From the NCBI RefSeq assembly GCF_000004195.4, contig NC_030679.2, positions 153,805,658-153,869,657 on the forward strand: a stretch of 64,000 nt of DNA, read 5' to 3'. A program made the translations under genes and the position numbers. Within the stretch, counting starts at the first letter, position 1. Every line of letters starts with the position of its first letter. Source of the DNA: Xenopus tropicalis. Lineage: Eukaryota; Chordata; Amphibia; Anura; Pipidae. This document shows positions 32,626 through 43,020 of the stretch, in pieces. The notes under the pieces were generated by a model. That model was not told where the DNA came from, ran no database searches, and was given only the letters and a program-made list of their open reading frames with translations.

Positions 32626-33306
32626 AGTGATACTGACACTGACAAACTACTCCTGCGAATACTATCAAAATAATAATGTACATTAAACGTTCCCTATAGG
32701 TCACATTGATGGTTTTATACCATCAACCCGCCAGTCCCTTCCCAAGCCGACTGTCCCTTCCAAACCTCACTGTCCCTACCCAGACTGTCCCTTCCCAACC
32801 CGACTGTCCCTTCCTAACCCGACAGTCCCTTCCCAGACTGTCCCTTCCCAACCGACTGTCCCTTCCCAACCTGACTGTCCCTTCCCAACCTGACTGTCCC
32901 TTCCCAACCCCCGACTGTCCCTTCCCAACCCGACTGTCCCTTCCCAACCCAACTGCCCTTCCCAACCTGACTGTCCCTTCCCAGTCTGACTGCCCCTTCC
33001 CTTCCCAACCCGACTCTCCCTTTCCCAACCCAACTGCCCCTTCCCAACCCGACTGTCCCTTCCCAACCCGACTTTCCCTTCCCAACCTGACTGTCCCTTC
33101 CCAACCCGACTGCCCCTTCCCAACATGTTAGTTACAGCTTATAACACTAACAGCCCCCTGCTGCACTAATATGGCCGCCCCCTCATAGAGGAACATGGGG
33201 GATCAGATCAGGAAAAAACATTGGGCAAATACTTTTATGGCACAATTACTGTATAAATAGTATTAGAGATTTTAAAAAAGGTTTAAATTCCGGTGTCAGT
33301 ATCTCT
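32626..33306. mobile_element. T2/Kolobok-like MITE with TTAA target duplication
   Basis: Ends aaagtgatactgacactgac on the left and, as complement on the right, aaagagatactgacaccgg. TTAA flanks both ends (32622-32625 and 33307-33310). TTAA duplication with AAAG-type ends matches the T2/Kolobok class of Xenopus MITEs; piggyBac is the alternative. Nearly 400 bp of its 681 bp are an internal minisatellite. Confidence 0.75.
32733..33124. repeat. 19-bp minisatellite riding inside the TTAA MITE, about 20 copies
   Basis: Units gactgtcccttcccaaccc with small length variants. Fully contained in the MITE between its terminal inverted repeats. All six frames across it give spurious open frames. Confidence 0.93.
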
Positions 33307-33431
33307 TTAATCATGTGTGCAATGCACCAACATCAGTGTAAAGGCAGGGACTTTTATGAAAGGTTTCAATTCATGTTCAGTTGAGTAGAACTTGTGAACA
33401 TAATCATTGGTGATGGTGCCAAGAACAATGG

Positions 33432-34046
33432 GTAGGTGGCCAATGGGGAGACGGCACAATGGGGAGACAGCACAATGGGGAGGAGCAGGGGCGGGCCAAG
33501 CCGACCGGGCGCCCTAGGCAACCCGGTCGGCCACCTCGCCTCTGCACCTTCCTCATTCGAATCGCAATGCAAACCCTGCGATTCGAACGATCATTGCCCC
33601 CACCGCGTAAGGACAAGTGGTGGGGGCAATGACTAAAGTGAGCGGACTGGGGGTAGGCAGGAGAGGCTGCCTGGCAGCTGCCTCTTCTGCCTACCCCTAG
33701 TTCCGGCCCTGGGGAGGAGGCACAATGGGGAAACGGCACAATGGGGAGACGGCACAATGGGGAGACGGCACAATGGGGAGGTGGCACAATGGGGAGGTGG
33801 CACAATGGGGAGACGGCACAATGGGGAGGAGGCACAATGGGGAGACGGCACAATGGGTAGGTGGCCAATGGGAAGACGGCACAATGGGGAGGTGGCACAA
33901 TGGGGAGACGGCACAATGGGGAGGAGGCACAATGGGGAGACGGCACAATGGGGAGGTGGCACAATGGGGTGGTGGCACAATGGGGAGACGCCACAATGGC
34001 GAGGAGGCACAATGGGGAGGAGGCACAATGGGGAGGAGGCACATAG
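33432..34046. repeat. 16-bp minisatellite, about 24 copies, split by an hAT MITE
   Basis: Units gcacaatggggagacg or ggtggcacaatgggga, in two blocks (33432-33485 and 33712-34046) separated by a 226-bp hAT insertion. A different, 17-bp repeat (ggctggggcaagcgtaa) follows at 34047-34113 in four copies. Confidence 0.94.
33486..33711. mobile_element. Short hAT MITE with perfect 8-bp target duplication
   Basis: 226 bp, flanked by gggaggag at 33478-33485 and 33712-33719. Ends caggggcgggccaagccgac and, as complement on the right, cagggccggaactaggggta. The same terminal family recurs at 40222-42425 and probably at 51249-51511. Confidence 0.9.
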
Positions 34047-34113
34047 GGCTGGGGCAAGTGTAAGGCTGGGGCAAGAGTAGGGCTGGGGCAAGCATAAGGC
34101 CGGGGCAAGCGTA

Positions 34114-34373
34114 AGGCACTATAATGGCACCGACTCACTCACTGATTCATTACAATTACAATTGGCAGGAATGTAATTCGCAGACACACAGACACTCTGG
34201 TTGAGTAATTTAAAGGCAAAGTTCATTGTTCTGCACAAAGTCCCTTTGCAAGAGCTCTAATAACCCAAGAAGAATTAGGCTGTTGCTCTATGGAGCAGCT
34301 ACAAATTTGCCCCAATATAGAATCGTCATACAAGGGCCAAACTTACACACGTTTGCCAGTTACCCCCCAATGA
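34114..34373. other. Short spacer between arrays
   Basis: No gene or element recognised in this interval. Confidence 0.4.
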
Positions 34374-34795
34374 CAAAGAGTTGCACAGAGTTGCACCAAG
34401 AGTCGCACAAAGGGTCGCACAAAGAGTTGCACAAAGAGTCGCACACAGAGTTGCACAAAGGGTCGCACCAAGGGTTGCACAAAGAGTCGCCCAAAGAGAT
34501 GCACAAAGGGTCACACAAAGAGTCGCACAAAGGGTCGCACCAAGGGTCGCACAAAGAGTTGCACAAAGGGTCACACAAAGAGTCGCACAAAGTTGCACAA
34601 AGAGTTGCACAAAGGGTCACACCAAGGGTCGCACAAAGAGTCGCACAAAGGGTCGCACAAAGAGTCGCACAAAGTTGCACAAAGGGTCGCACAAAGGGTC
34701 GCACAAAGAGTCGCACAAAGTTGCACAAAGAGTTGCACAAAGGGTCGCACCAAGGGTCGCACAAAGAGTTGTATCAAGAGTTGCACAAAGAGTTG
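34374..34795. repeat. 12-bp minisatellite, about 35 copies
   Basis: Units gtcgcacaaaga and gttgcacaaagg. Because 12 is divisible by 3, all frames tend to remain open and give four-residue repeats; they are not genes. Confidence 0.94.
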
Positions 34796-34933
34796 AGACT
34801 AGCGCATGTAGCAGGCTGTTGTGTGTTTAATAGTAACAGTACTTTACTGTGTAGAAGAGCAGAGTGTGTGACATTGTACAGAGAGTCTATCAGGGTGTGT
34901 TGTGTGTATCTGTAAGTGTTACAGGGAGAAGGG

Positions 34934-35393
34934 TGTGCAGCAGTGTGTGTAGCAGGGACAGGTGGTGTGTGTAGCAGGGACAGGCGGTGTATGTAGCAGG
35001 GATAGGCGGTGTGTGTAGCAGGGACAGGCGGTGTGTGTAGCAGGGACAGGCGGTGTGTGTAGCTGGGACAGGCGGTGTGTGTTGCAGGGACAGGCGGTGT
35101 GTGTAGCAGGGACAGGCGGTGTGTGTAGCAGGGATAGGCGGTGTGTGTAGCAGGGACAGGCGGTGTGTGTAGCAGGGACAGGCGGTGTGTGTAGCAGGGA
35201 TAGGCGGTGTGTGTAGCAGGGACAGGCGGTGTGTGTAGCAGGGACAGGCGGTGTGTGTTGCAGGGACAGGCGGTGTGTGTAGCAGGGACAGGCGGTGTGT
35301 GTAGCAGGGACAGGCGGTGTGTGTAGCAGGGACAGGCGGTGTGTGTAGCAGGGATAGGCGGTGTGTGTAGCAGGGACAGGCAGTGTGTGTCGC
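34934..35393. repeat. 22-bp minisatellite, about 21 copies
   Basis: Units gtgtgtgtagcagggacagg then cg, with gggatagg and gttgcaggg variants. Confidence 0.94.
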
Positions 35394-35462
35394 ACAATCT
35401 GTTGCATTATACAATGTGAAATTGTCTGAACCCACCTCTCCCTGAGCTTCTGTCTCTGTCAG

Positions 35463-35580
35463 ACCGAGAAAATGTCAGGGAGGGGAAGGAATAGGGAGGG
35501 GATGGAATAGGGAGGGGAAGGAGGGGAAGGAATAGGGAGGGGAAGGAATAGGGAGGGGAGGGGAGGAGAGGGGAGGAAGT
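35463..35580. repeat. Homopurine tract (ggggaaggaataggga)n
   Basis: Almost pure purine on the plus strand: gaggggaaggaatagggagg and relatives. Could adopt triplex structure. Confidence 0.8.
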
Positions 35581-35847
35581 CTCTCAGGCCAGTTGTGCAA
35601 TAGTTTGTTCAGCCATTTATTGCTAATAATGGGGCAGAATTAGGCAACAGTGTCAGTACGTTGCACCATTACACACACAGCTGCCTGTGTATCAGTCATT
35701 GAGCCTCACCTTCTGCTTTTTCTGGCTTAAAGTATCACAATATTATCACTTTCTGTACTCTGGGCTCCTATTTTCAGGTTGACATTTTACCCGCTGACAG
35801 CAACTGCCCATAAACATTTCAGTCCAGAAAGAAACTTTCCTCAAGGG

Positions 35848-37165
35848 GTTCCTCACGGTGAGGGCAGTGAGGGGGTTGGGGAATGCCCTGCCGGGGGATG
35901 TTGGGTAGGGGGTTCCTCACGGTGAGGGCAGTGAGGGGGTTGGGGAATGCCCTGTCGGGGGATGTTGGGTAGGGGGTTCCTCACGGTGAGGGCAGTGAGG
36001 GGGTTGGGGAATGCCCTGCCGGGGGATGTTGGGTAGGGGGTTCCTCACGGTGAGGGCAGTGAGGTTGGGGAATGCCCTGCCGGGGGATGTTGGGTAGGGG
36101 GTTCCTCACGGTGAGGGCAGTGAGGGGGTTGGGGAATGCCCTGCCGGGGGATGTTGGGTAGGGGGTTCCTCACGGTGAGGGCAGTGAGGGGGTTGGGGAA
36201 TGCCCTGCCGGGGGGTGTTGGGTAGGGGGTTCCTCACGGTGAGGGGGTTTGGGAATGCCCTGCCGGGGGATGTTGGGTAGGGGGTTCCTTATGGTGAGGG
36301 CAGTGAGGGGGTTGGGGAATGCCCTGCCGGGGGATGTTGGGTAGGGGGTTCCTCACGGTGAGGGCAGTGAGGGGGTTGGGGAATGCCCTGTCGGGGGATG
36401 TTGGGTAGGGGGTTCCTCACGGTGAGGGCAGTGAGGGGGTTGGGGAATGCCCTGCCGGGGGATGTTGGGTAGGGGGTTCCTCACGGTGAGGGCAGTGAGG
36501 TTGGGGAATGCCCTGCCGGGGGATGTTGGGTAGGGGGTTCCTCACGGTGAGGGCAGTGAGGGGGTTGGGGAATGCCCTGCCGGGGGATGTTGGGTAGGGG
36601 GTTCCTCACGGTGAGGGCAGTGAGGGGGTTGGGGAATGCCCTGCCGGGGGGTGTTGGGTAGGGGGTTCCTCACGGTGAGGGGGTTTGGGAATGCCCTGCC
36701 GGGGGATGTTGGGTAGGGGGTTCCTCACGGTGAGGGCAGTGAGGGGGTGGGGGAATGCCCTGCCGGGGGATGTTGGGTAGGGGGTTCCTCATGGTGAGGG
36801 CAGTGAGGGGGTTGGGGAATGCCCTGCCGGGGGGTGTTGGGTAGGGGGTTCCTCACGGTGAGGGGGTTTGGGAATGCCCTGCCGGGGGATGTTGGGTAGG
36901 GGGTTCCTCACGGTGAGGGCAGTGAGGGGGTGGGGGAATGCCCTGCCGGGGGATGTTGGGTAGGAGGTTCCTCACAGTGAGGGCAGTGAGGAGGTTGGGG
37001 AATGCCCTGCCGGGGGATGTTGAGTAGGGGGTTCCTCACGGTGAGGGGGTTGGGGAATGCCCTGCCAGGGGATGTTGGGTAGGGGGTTCCTCACGGTGAG
37101 GGCAGTGAGGGGGTTGGGGAATGCCCTGCCGGGAGGTGTTGGGTAGGGGGTTCCTCACGGTGAGG
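35848..37165. repeat. 64-bp minisatellite derived from a CR1 LINE coding segment, about 20 copies
   Basis: Units ggttcctcacggtgagggca, gtgagggggttggggaatgc, cctgccgggggatgttgggt, aggg (64 bp). The core cacggtgagggcagtgagg then ttgtggaatgccct also occurs in the ORF2 of CR1 copy 2 at 15358-15390, and the DNA just left of the array (cagaaagaaactttcctcaa) resembles LINE sequence upstream of that point. Shortened units lacking gcagtgag recur at intervals, pointing to multi-unit copying. Confidence 0.92.
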
Positions 37166-37432
37166 AACACAATGCTTAATATCCACTGGAGACCCTTGTA
37201 ACCATATTGCAAGAAAGGACCAGGTTGGTCCAAAACATATTGTGCTGTACTATGCACTAACAAACAAACCAAGTTTCTTATGACCGCAGCGGATTTTTTC
37301 CAATACATTGTGATTTTGGGTTCTGGCAAAAATCTGCTGTATGACAAGCCATCTGAACTACAACTCACTGATATATACAAAGGTGTGGCGAAGTGAAAAG
37401 GCAGTTATTTTGCTTATAAATTCCCATATCTA
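37166..37432. other. Spacer before the LTR element
   Basis: Nothing recognised in this interval apart from its edges. Confidence 0.4.
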
Positions 37433-38373
37433 TGTAGGGATCTCCAAAATTGGGCCCCTAGGTTGGTTACCCCCAGGATAGACCCAAAGGGTGGGTGATA
37501 CTGTAATAGTGCAACACCATGGGTGGGTTGGCACCTAAATAGTTAATAGGGAATTAGCTTCTCTGCAGTTCAAGGTTATGGTACAGTTAGTATAAAAGGC
37601 TGTGCAGCCAGGACTTCCTGCCTAGGACACCTCTGGAGAGAGGATAGTGACAGGCTGGGTTTAGAAAGAAAGATATCTCATAGGCCGCTCTAGGAGTGGC
37701 AGACAGGGTATTTAGCTGGGCAGCTTGGCCTCACCAGGAGATACCGAGATTAAGATCTCCCAGCACTAATAGCTGGAGTCAGGGACTAAAGAGATAGGAA
37801 TAGGAGTTTGCCTAATCTGGGGGATAGCCGGGTGACATTTCCGGAGTGAGGTCTCCAGGGGGTGTCTGCTCGTCGGGAGTACCGGGGATAGCCCTAGAGA
37901 GGGTATTCCGGCGTGAGTACCGGAGGGAACCCCAAAGGGAGGGTCATTTGGCTGGAGTGTTGCCGGTATCCCAGGAGAGAGGGACTCCTGAGGGAATAGA
38001 AAGTTTCCTGATATATCATATGTCTCCTGTATGCAAAAGCTGTCTGCCACTCTTCAAATAAACACAACACTTGGTTCAGCATACTTCAGAGTGTGTGTGT
38101 GTATTACTCCTGGAGGATCTACACTACCTGGTAAGGATATACCCCAGTGAGGGGGCAAGGTACTAGGAGTGCTGGGAGTCCACACCAAGGAGCAATATAT
38201 TAAGTTCTCAGGAGGGGAGTTATAATTCATTCTATCCCTATCCTGGGTGGAGGCACGCCAAAGTATAAAGAAATAGCTGTTCCCCAGTTAAGCGGGGCTC
38301 AGGACTCCTGAAAGCACCAAGTATAGTGACATATCATCAGGTAGTGCCACAACCATTTAAAAAGTGGGCTACA
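37433..38373 (+). repeat. 5' LTR of the single-ORF LTR element
   Basis: Starts tgtagggatctccaaaattg and ends aaaaagtgggctaca. Contains gtataaaaggctgtgcagcc at about 37591, a TATA box candidate, and caaataaacacaac near 38055, a polyadenylation hexamer. Confidence 0.9.
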
Positions 38374-38374
38374 T

Positions 38375-38392
38375 TTGGAGGCACTGCTGAGA
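38375..38392 (+). promoter_or_regulatory. Candidate primer binding site
   Basis: ttggaggcactgctgaga lies one base after the 5' LTR and contains the TGG expected at a primer binding site. The tRNA cannot be named by eye. Confidence 0.5.
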
Positions 38393-38826
38393 TGCCGAAA
38401 CAGCAGTAAAAGAACAGCAAGTAAAGTGCAGAAAGGCCATAACAGTGTTTTGGGCCTAGTGTGAATTTGGAAGCCTGACCTCCATCTGGGTTAAATTTTG
38501 GGCACCCTGAATCTGTATCCAGTGAGGGATAGTTGGCGCCAAAAAGAGCAGAGGAGTAGCTCTGGGCCAATCAGATTGCAGGCCAGTGGCGCCAAACAGA
38601 CCCGGGAAATAACGTGGGAGGCCCCATGAGGAGGAGGAGACAGGACTTTCCTGATTGTTGGAGCCGCCCCTTGGAGCGACCAGCCAACAGTGTAGCTGAA
38701 AAAGTGCGCCAAAGAAAGGGGCGCGACTAGGGCCGGTGACGTCACCGCGGCCATTTTGAGAATCGGCAGAGCGTGTGGAGCCGAGCTGTAGGAAGGAGCT
38801 GCGTGCGCACCACTGTGAGACTTGCG

Positions 38827-40221
38827 ATGCCTAACCTTAGCAAGCCCGTGTCACCTGGGTCCAGATCCCCAACGCTACCCAGAGCATCAAGGAGACCGGC
38901 GGTGCGGATGGAGGACACCGGTCGCCGGTTCATCTGGTCCGGCAGCTTTGCTGAAATGAAAGTGCACGACACCTTGCACTGGATGGTGCCCCTGTGTGGC
39001 GGTTGTGAAGCCGAATCGTTCGGGTCCATGAAGCATCCTGGGGCCCTGTGCTCATCATGTGACCGGCCTTACTGGAGTGGCCCGTTTGGGGCAGGCCCCC
39101 GAGGTCAGCAGGTACTGGAGATCGAGGCCGTGGAAGAGGCCTTTGCAGCCATCACCCTCAGTGACGAGGAGGAGGCGGATTCGCGGGAAAGCCCCGCTGC
39201 ACTCCCTAGTTCTACCCAGGAGGGGGATGCTATCAATCCGGGGGCTGAACCGGAGGACAATGTTATCAACCCAGAGGCTGAACCGGAGGAAGATGCTACC
39301 GGTGCGGAGGCCGAATCTGAGGGGGCCAGCGCTCCCGCCACTGTTGACTGGGCGGTGGAAGCTGCGGCCGAGGCGGTGAGTACCCAGGGGACCCTGAGTG
39401 ACTCTTGGGTTAGGCCCGACGTACTTGCTGGGGGGGACACTACCCAGGCTACCTTCCCCAGGGGCCGGAAGAACCGACGGGGACCCAGGCGGGGCCGCTA
39501 CCAAGGCATGAGGGACAAGGAGTGGGAGGAGTTCATGGGGCCCCCATCGCCAGCACCCTCTGAGACGGTCTTGGAGGAAGTCCTCGCACCGCCATCTTAT
39601 TTACAGTCCTTGGGGGGTGCCCCAAGTGATAGGCGGCCATCTCCCTATCCCAGGGGAGGAATCAATTCATCCAGTGAGTACACCCCAGGGGGTGATGACT
39701 CCGGGGAGGAGGCTGCAGCAAACATGGGTCCTATGTTTGCTTCCCCTTCCAGCTTTGTGGCGCCTCCTAAAATAAGCCCACAGGAGGAGAAGCAGTTTTG
39801 GGTGCTGCCAGGACAGGCAGACCCAGCAGTGTTTCGCTCAGTGTCCAGGATCCAGCGGGTGATTAACTTCAGGGTGCATATGATGTGGGGCTACTATATG
39901 CCCTATGCTCCTCTCTGGGTCTATGAAAGGATGGGACACATGTTGGAAGAATGGGTTGTGGAGGAGATCCAAAAGAAAAAGAAAATGCCTCCCAACATTT
40001 TAAGCAGCTCTGATAGAGCCAAACATAGGCAAGCCTGGAAGTATGTGCGGGCCACTGAACAGGAGTGGTGGTGGGGCCGCACAGTCCTTAAACATGCTGT
40101 GCAGAGCTGTGGGAAGTACAACCCCAAGCCCCGCTATTTCAGCATAGAGGACACTCTGGAGAGTGGTCGCGCAGTGGAAAAGCCGCATCCTCAGTATTAC
40201 ACCCCTTATGAGGATGTCAAA
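38827..40221 (+). CDS. Unrecognised Gag-like ORF of the LTR element (interrupted by hAT)
   Basis: ATG at 38827; the frame is open for 465 codons to the hAT insertion at 40222, and the host frame would end with TGA at 42455-42457, seven sense codons after the insertion point. I do not recognise a family. Visible features: a Ser/Pro/Arg-rich basic start; two CxxC pairs (CGGC about 58-61 and CSSC about 78-81) that could bind zinc; a long acidic Glu/Asp-rich centre; a PPSY motif in LAPPSYLQSL, which is the PPxY late-domain form that recruits NEDD4 ligases to budding Gag proteins; a C-terminal aromatic, basic domain (VINFRVHMMWGYYMPYAPLW and EQEWWWGRTVLKHAVQSC). The position between primer site and polypurine tract suggests Gag; a captured host gene is the alternative. 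Confidence 0.75.
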
Positions 40222-42425
40222 CAGGGCCGGGCCAAGGTATTTTGGCACCCTAGGCAAGGGCTTCAATCAGCGCCCCCCCCCATTACAATTTCACACCTTA
40301 CCATTATATGGTTTCAAATTTTTTTTTTAACTCTTTTTTTTTCTCTACAGAACTTATCTGTTATCTGCTATGTACCCTGTGCCTTTTCTCCTTTTTTCCA
40401 GCTTGAATGACTGCCCCCGTGGCTGCACAGCAGCTTATTATATAAATTATAGTAGTGTTACTGTAGCAAACACACCAGTTTTACCAGTGCAGGGCAGTGC
40501 ATTATATTTTTATTACTTTAAAGCTCTTTCATTTTTTGGTGTTACTGTTCCTTTAAAGTGGTCCCTAGCACCCATATAGCTGCTGGAAATGTTTGGAGAG
40601 CTGCTAAACAAAAATCTACATAATTGAAAAAATCACAAAGAAAATCAAGACCAACTGCAAATTGTCACTATCTACATCACAGAATGGTAGACACAACACA
40701 GAGCAGGACAGGCATAAAAATGATACCCAGAGCCACAAGGCATCATCAACATTATAAAGGTACAAACATCATATTGATAAGCAACAAAACAGTGAGATCT
40801 GAAGCCCAGCCCTAGGACAAATAGTCAATGTCACACGAATGGCCTGATGATTTACAGTTAAGGCACACTAAATTCTTATTAACAGCCCATTTAGTGAAAA
40901 AATATTTAGCTCCATACATTAAAAACATCAAAAAGCTTATTAAATCTTGGCAGATCTGGCATTTATTTCTGCATTTTAAAGTATATTTTTTAATTTTTTA
41001 TAATAAATCACACAAAACAGTCACAGGCAGCACATCAGCCCAAACAAAATAATCACAGCACACATGAAACACCACCCCATAACCCTTATCAGTGCTAAAA
41101 CAAAAGCCCCTACCCACTAGTCACAGCACACATAACCCTTATCAGTTCAGCACAGCAGCAACCACCCCCAGTCACAGCACAGTCACATGTATTGCCCCAC
41201 CCGAAGCCCAGCCACGGCCCAAGTAGATAGAACTAAAAATTGTTTAGCTGCCATTATCATGCCACATAAAAAAAGCCCCCAATTGCCCCCATGTACCAGT
41301 GCCAACAGCCATCATATTGCCCCCATGTATTTGTGCCAGCACCCAACATATTGCCCCCATCTGTACTGTGCCAGAAGCAGCCAACCCCTCATATTGCCCT
41401 CCCATCTGTACCTGTGTCAGCAGCCAAGCCACCCCTCATATTGCCCCCCCATCTGTACTGTGCCAGCAGCCAAGCTACCCCTCATATTGCCACCCATCTG
41501 TACTGTGCCAGCAGCCAAGCCCCCCTCATATTGCCCCCCATCTGTACTGTGCCAGCAGCCAAGCCACCCCTCATATTGCCCCCCATCTGTACTGTGCCAG
41601 CAGCCAAGCCCCCCTCATATTGCCACCCATCTGTACTGTGCCAGCAGCCAAGCCACCCCTCATATTGCGCCCCCATCTGTACTGTGCCAGCAGCCAAGCC
41701 ACCCCTCATATTGCCCCCCATCTGTACTGTGCCAGCAGCCAAGCCCCCCTCATATTGCCCGCCATCTGTACTGTGCCAGCAGCCAAGCCGCCCCCCATCT
41801 GTACTGTGCCAGCAGCCAAGCCCCCCTCATATTGCACCCCCAGCCAGGCCCCAGCATCTGTACCTGTGTCAGCAGCCAAGCCCCCCATCTGTACCTGTGT
41901 CAGCAGCCAAGCCAACCCTCATATTGCCCCCCATCTGTACTGTGCCAGCAGCAAAGCCCCCCTCATATTGTGCCCCCAGCAAGGCCCCAGCATCTGTACC
42001 TGTGTCAGCAGCAGCAGTGCCTCGAAATCCCAGTCCCAGTCTGCCAAGCCCAGCAGTCCTGCTCACAGCACAACCAACGGCCGCCGCACCCAAGCGCCTT
42101 CTGGCGCCTTGTGTTTCAATGACACGCATGTGTAGGGGGGGCGTGCCCAATACGCATGCATGTCATACAGGCGCACGGAGATAAGCGCCGCGCCAGTATA
42201 GGGAAGGGTGGGAAGTATAGGGAAGGGCGCTCGGTTCCTGGGACCTTTAAAGAAAAGGTAATTATGCCAGAGGGGGGTTTGGGCAGCGGGTTAATAATGG
42301 GCAAGGTGGTAATATAAATACTGTTACAAAAAAAATAAAATATGATTTTCCTCCTTTAATGTGCGCCCCCAAGTGATTGCGCCCTAGGCAGGCGCCTACT
42401 CTGCCTACCCCTAGTTCCAGCCCTG
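40222..42425. mobile_element. 2.2-kb hAT-type element with internal minisatellite
   Basis: Flanked by ATGTCAAA at 40214-40221 and 42426-42433, a perfect 8-bp duplication. Ends cagggccgggccaaggtatt and, as complement on the right, cagggctggaactaggggta. The right end matches the 226-bp MITE at 33486-33711, so they are one family. The interior contains AT-rich DNA at 40300-41100 and a 46-bp array. No transposase domain was recognised. Confidence 0.9.
41330..42010. repeat. About 46-bp minisatellite inside the hAT element, about 14 copies
   Basis: Units ccccatctgtactgtgccag, cagccaagccacccctcata, ttgcc with length variants. Spurious open frames up to about 300 codons span it on the plus strand. 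Confidence 0.9.
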
Positions 42426-42433
42426 ATGTCAAA

Positions 42434-43010
42434 CAGCGTTTCACTTACCTCATGTGAGGGGATGCTCCATGGGAGTAGAGTTCACCTACTGTCTGTTTAA
42501 GCAAGTGGAGGCCTGGACTGCCGGCCACTTCTCCCAAAAAGGGGAGTTGTTCATCAGTTAAGGGGAGATGCCCCCAAGTTATAGCCCAAGGAGGGCTTGG
42601 CAGCTGCCGGCTGGAGCCGCCATTCTGCGTTAAGAAAGTACCCACCCGTTGGTGGAAGACCCCAGGAGGTGCTGATCACCCGGGGGTATGGACTCCCTCA
42701 AGGAGGAGGAGGGAGGAACAAGGAGCAGTTTAATAAAATTTATTTTTGTTTTTGGAGAAATAATTGTCCTGTGCATTTCTGAGTTTATGTGTGCAATTTC
42801 TTACAGGGAACAAACTCTGTGGGACTTATACCAAGACTTTGGGATGGTGGGAAGGTAAAATTGTGTTTACTGTTTCCTTCCAGGTGATACAGGTTTCTGC
42901 GCAGATACCGTGAGGAACTGTGGGAGAAGTAATTTGGTATAAGTAATGTGTTGGTAAAATGTATATGTTTGGTATAAGGTATGTCAGCCGGGAGGTGACA
43001 TTTTTCTTGC
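42434..43010 (+). other. Untranslated 3' interior of the LTR element
   Basis: Carries the last codons and stop of the element ORF (42434-42457), an aataaaatt hexamer at about 42731, and possible splice-like sites (ttcttacag near 42807, ttccttccag near 42884). No further coding sequence recognised. Confidence 0.55.
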
Positions 43011-43020
43011 AGGGGGAGAA
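43011..43020 (+). promoter_or_regulatory. Polypurine tract of the single-ORF LTR element
   Basis: agggggagaa directly precedes the 3' LTR. Confidence 0.75.

Noticed and set aside
32723..35435. Many open frames with Gly/Trp, His/Cys or Gln/Arg repeats on both strands
   Set aside because: All lie in minisatellites with units of 12, 16, 19 or 22 bp, and opposite strands and several frames are open at once.
41187..42184. Plus-strand frames of about 300 codons
   Set aside because: They span the 46-bp array within the hAT element and are open in all three frames.
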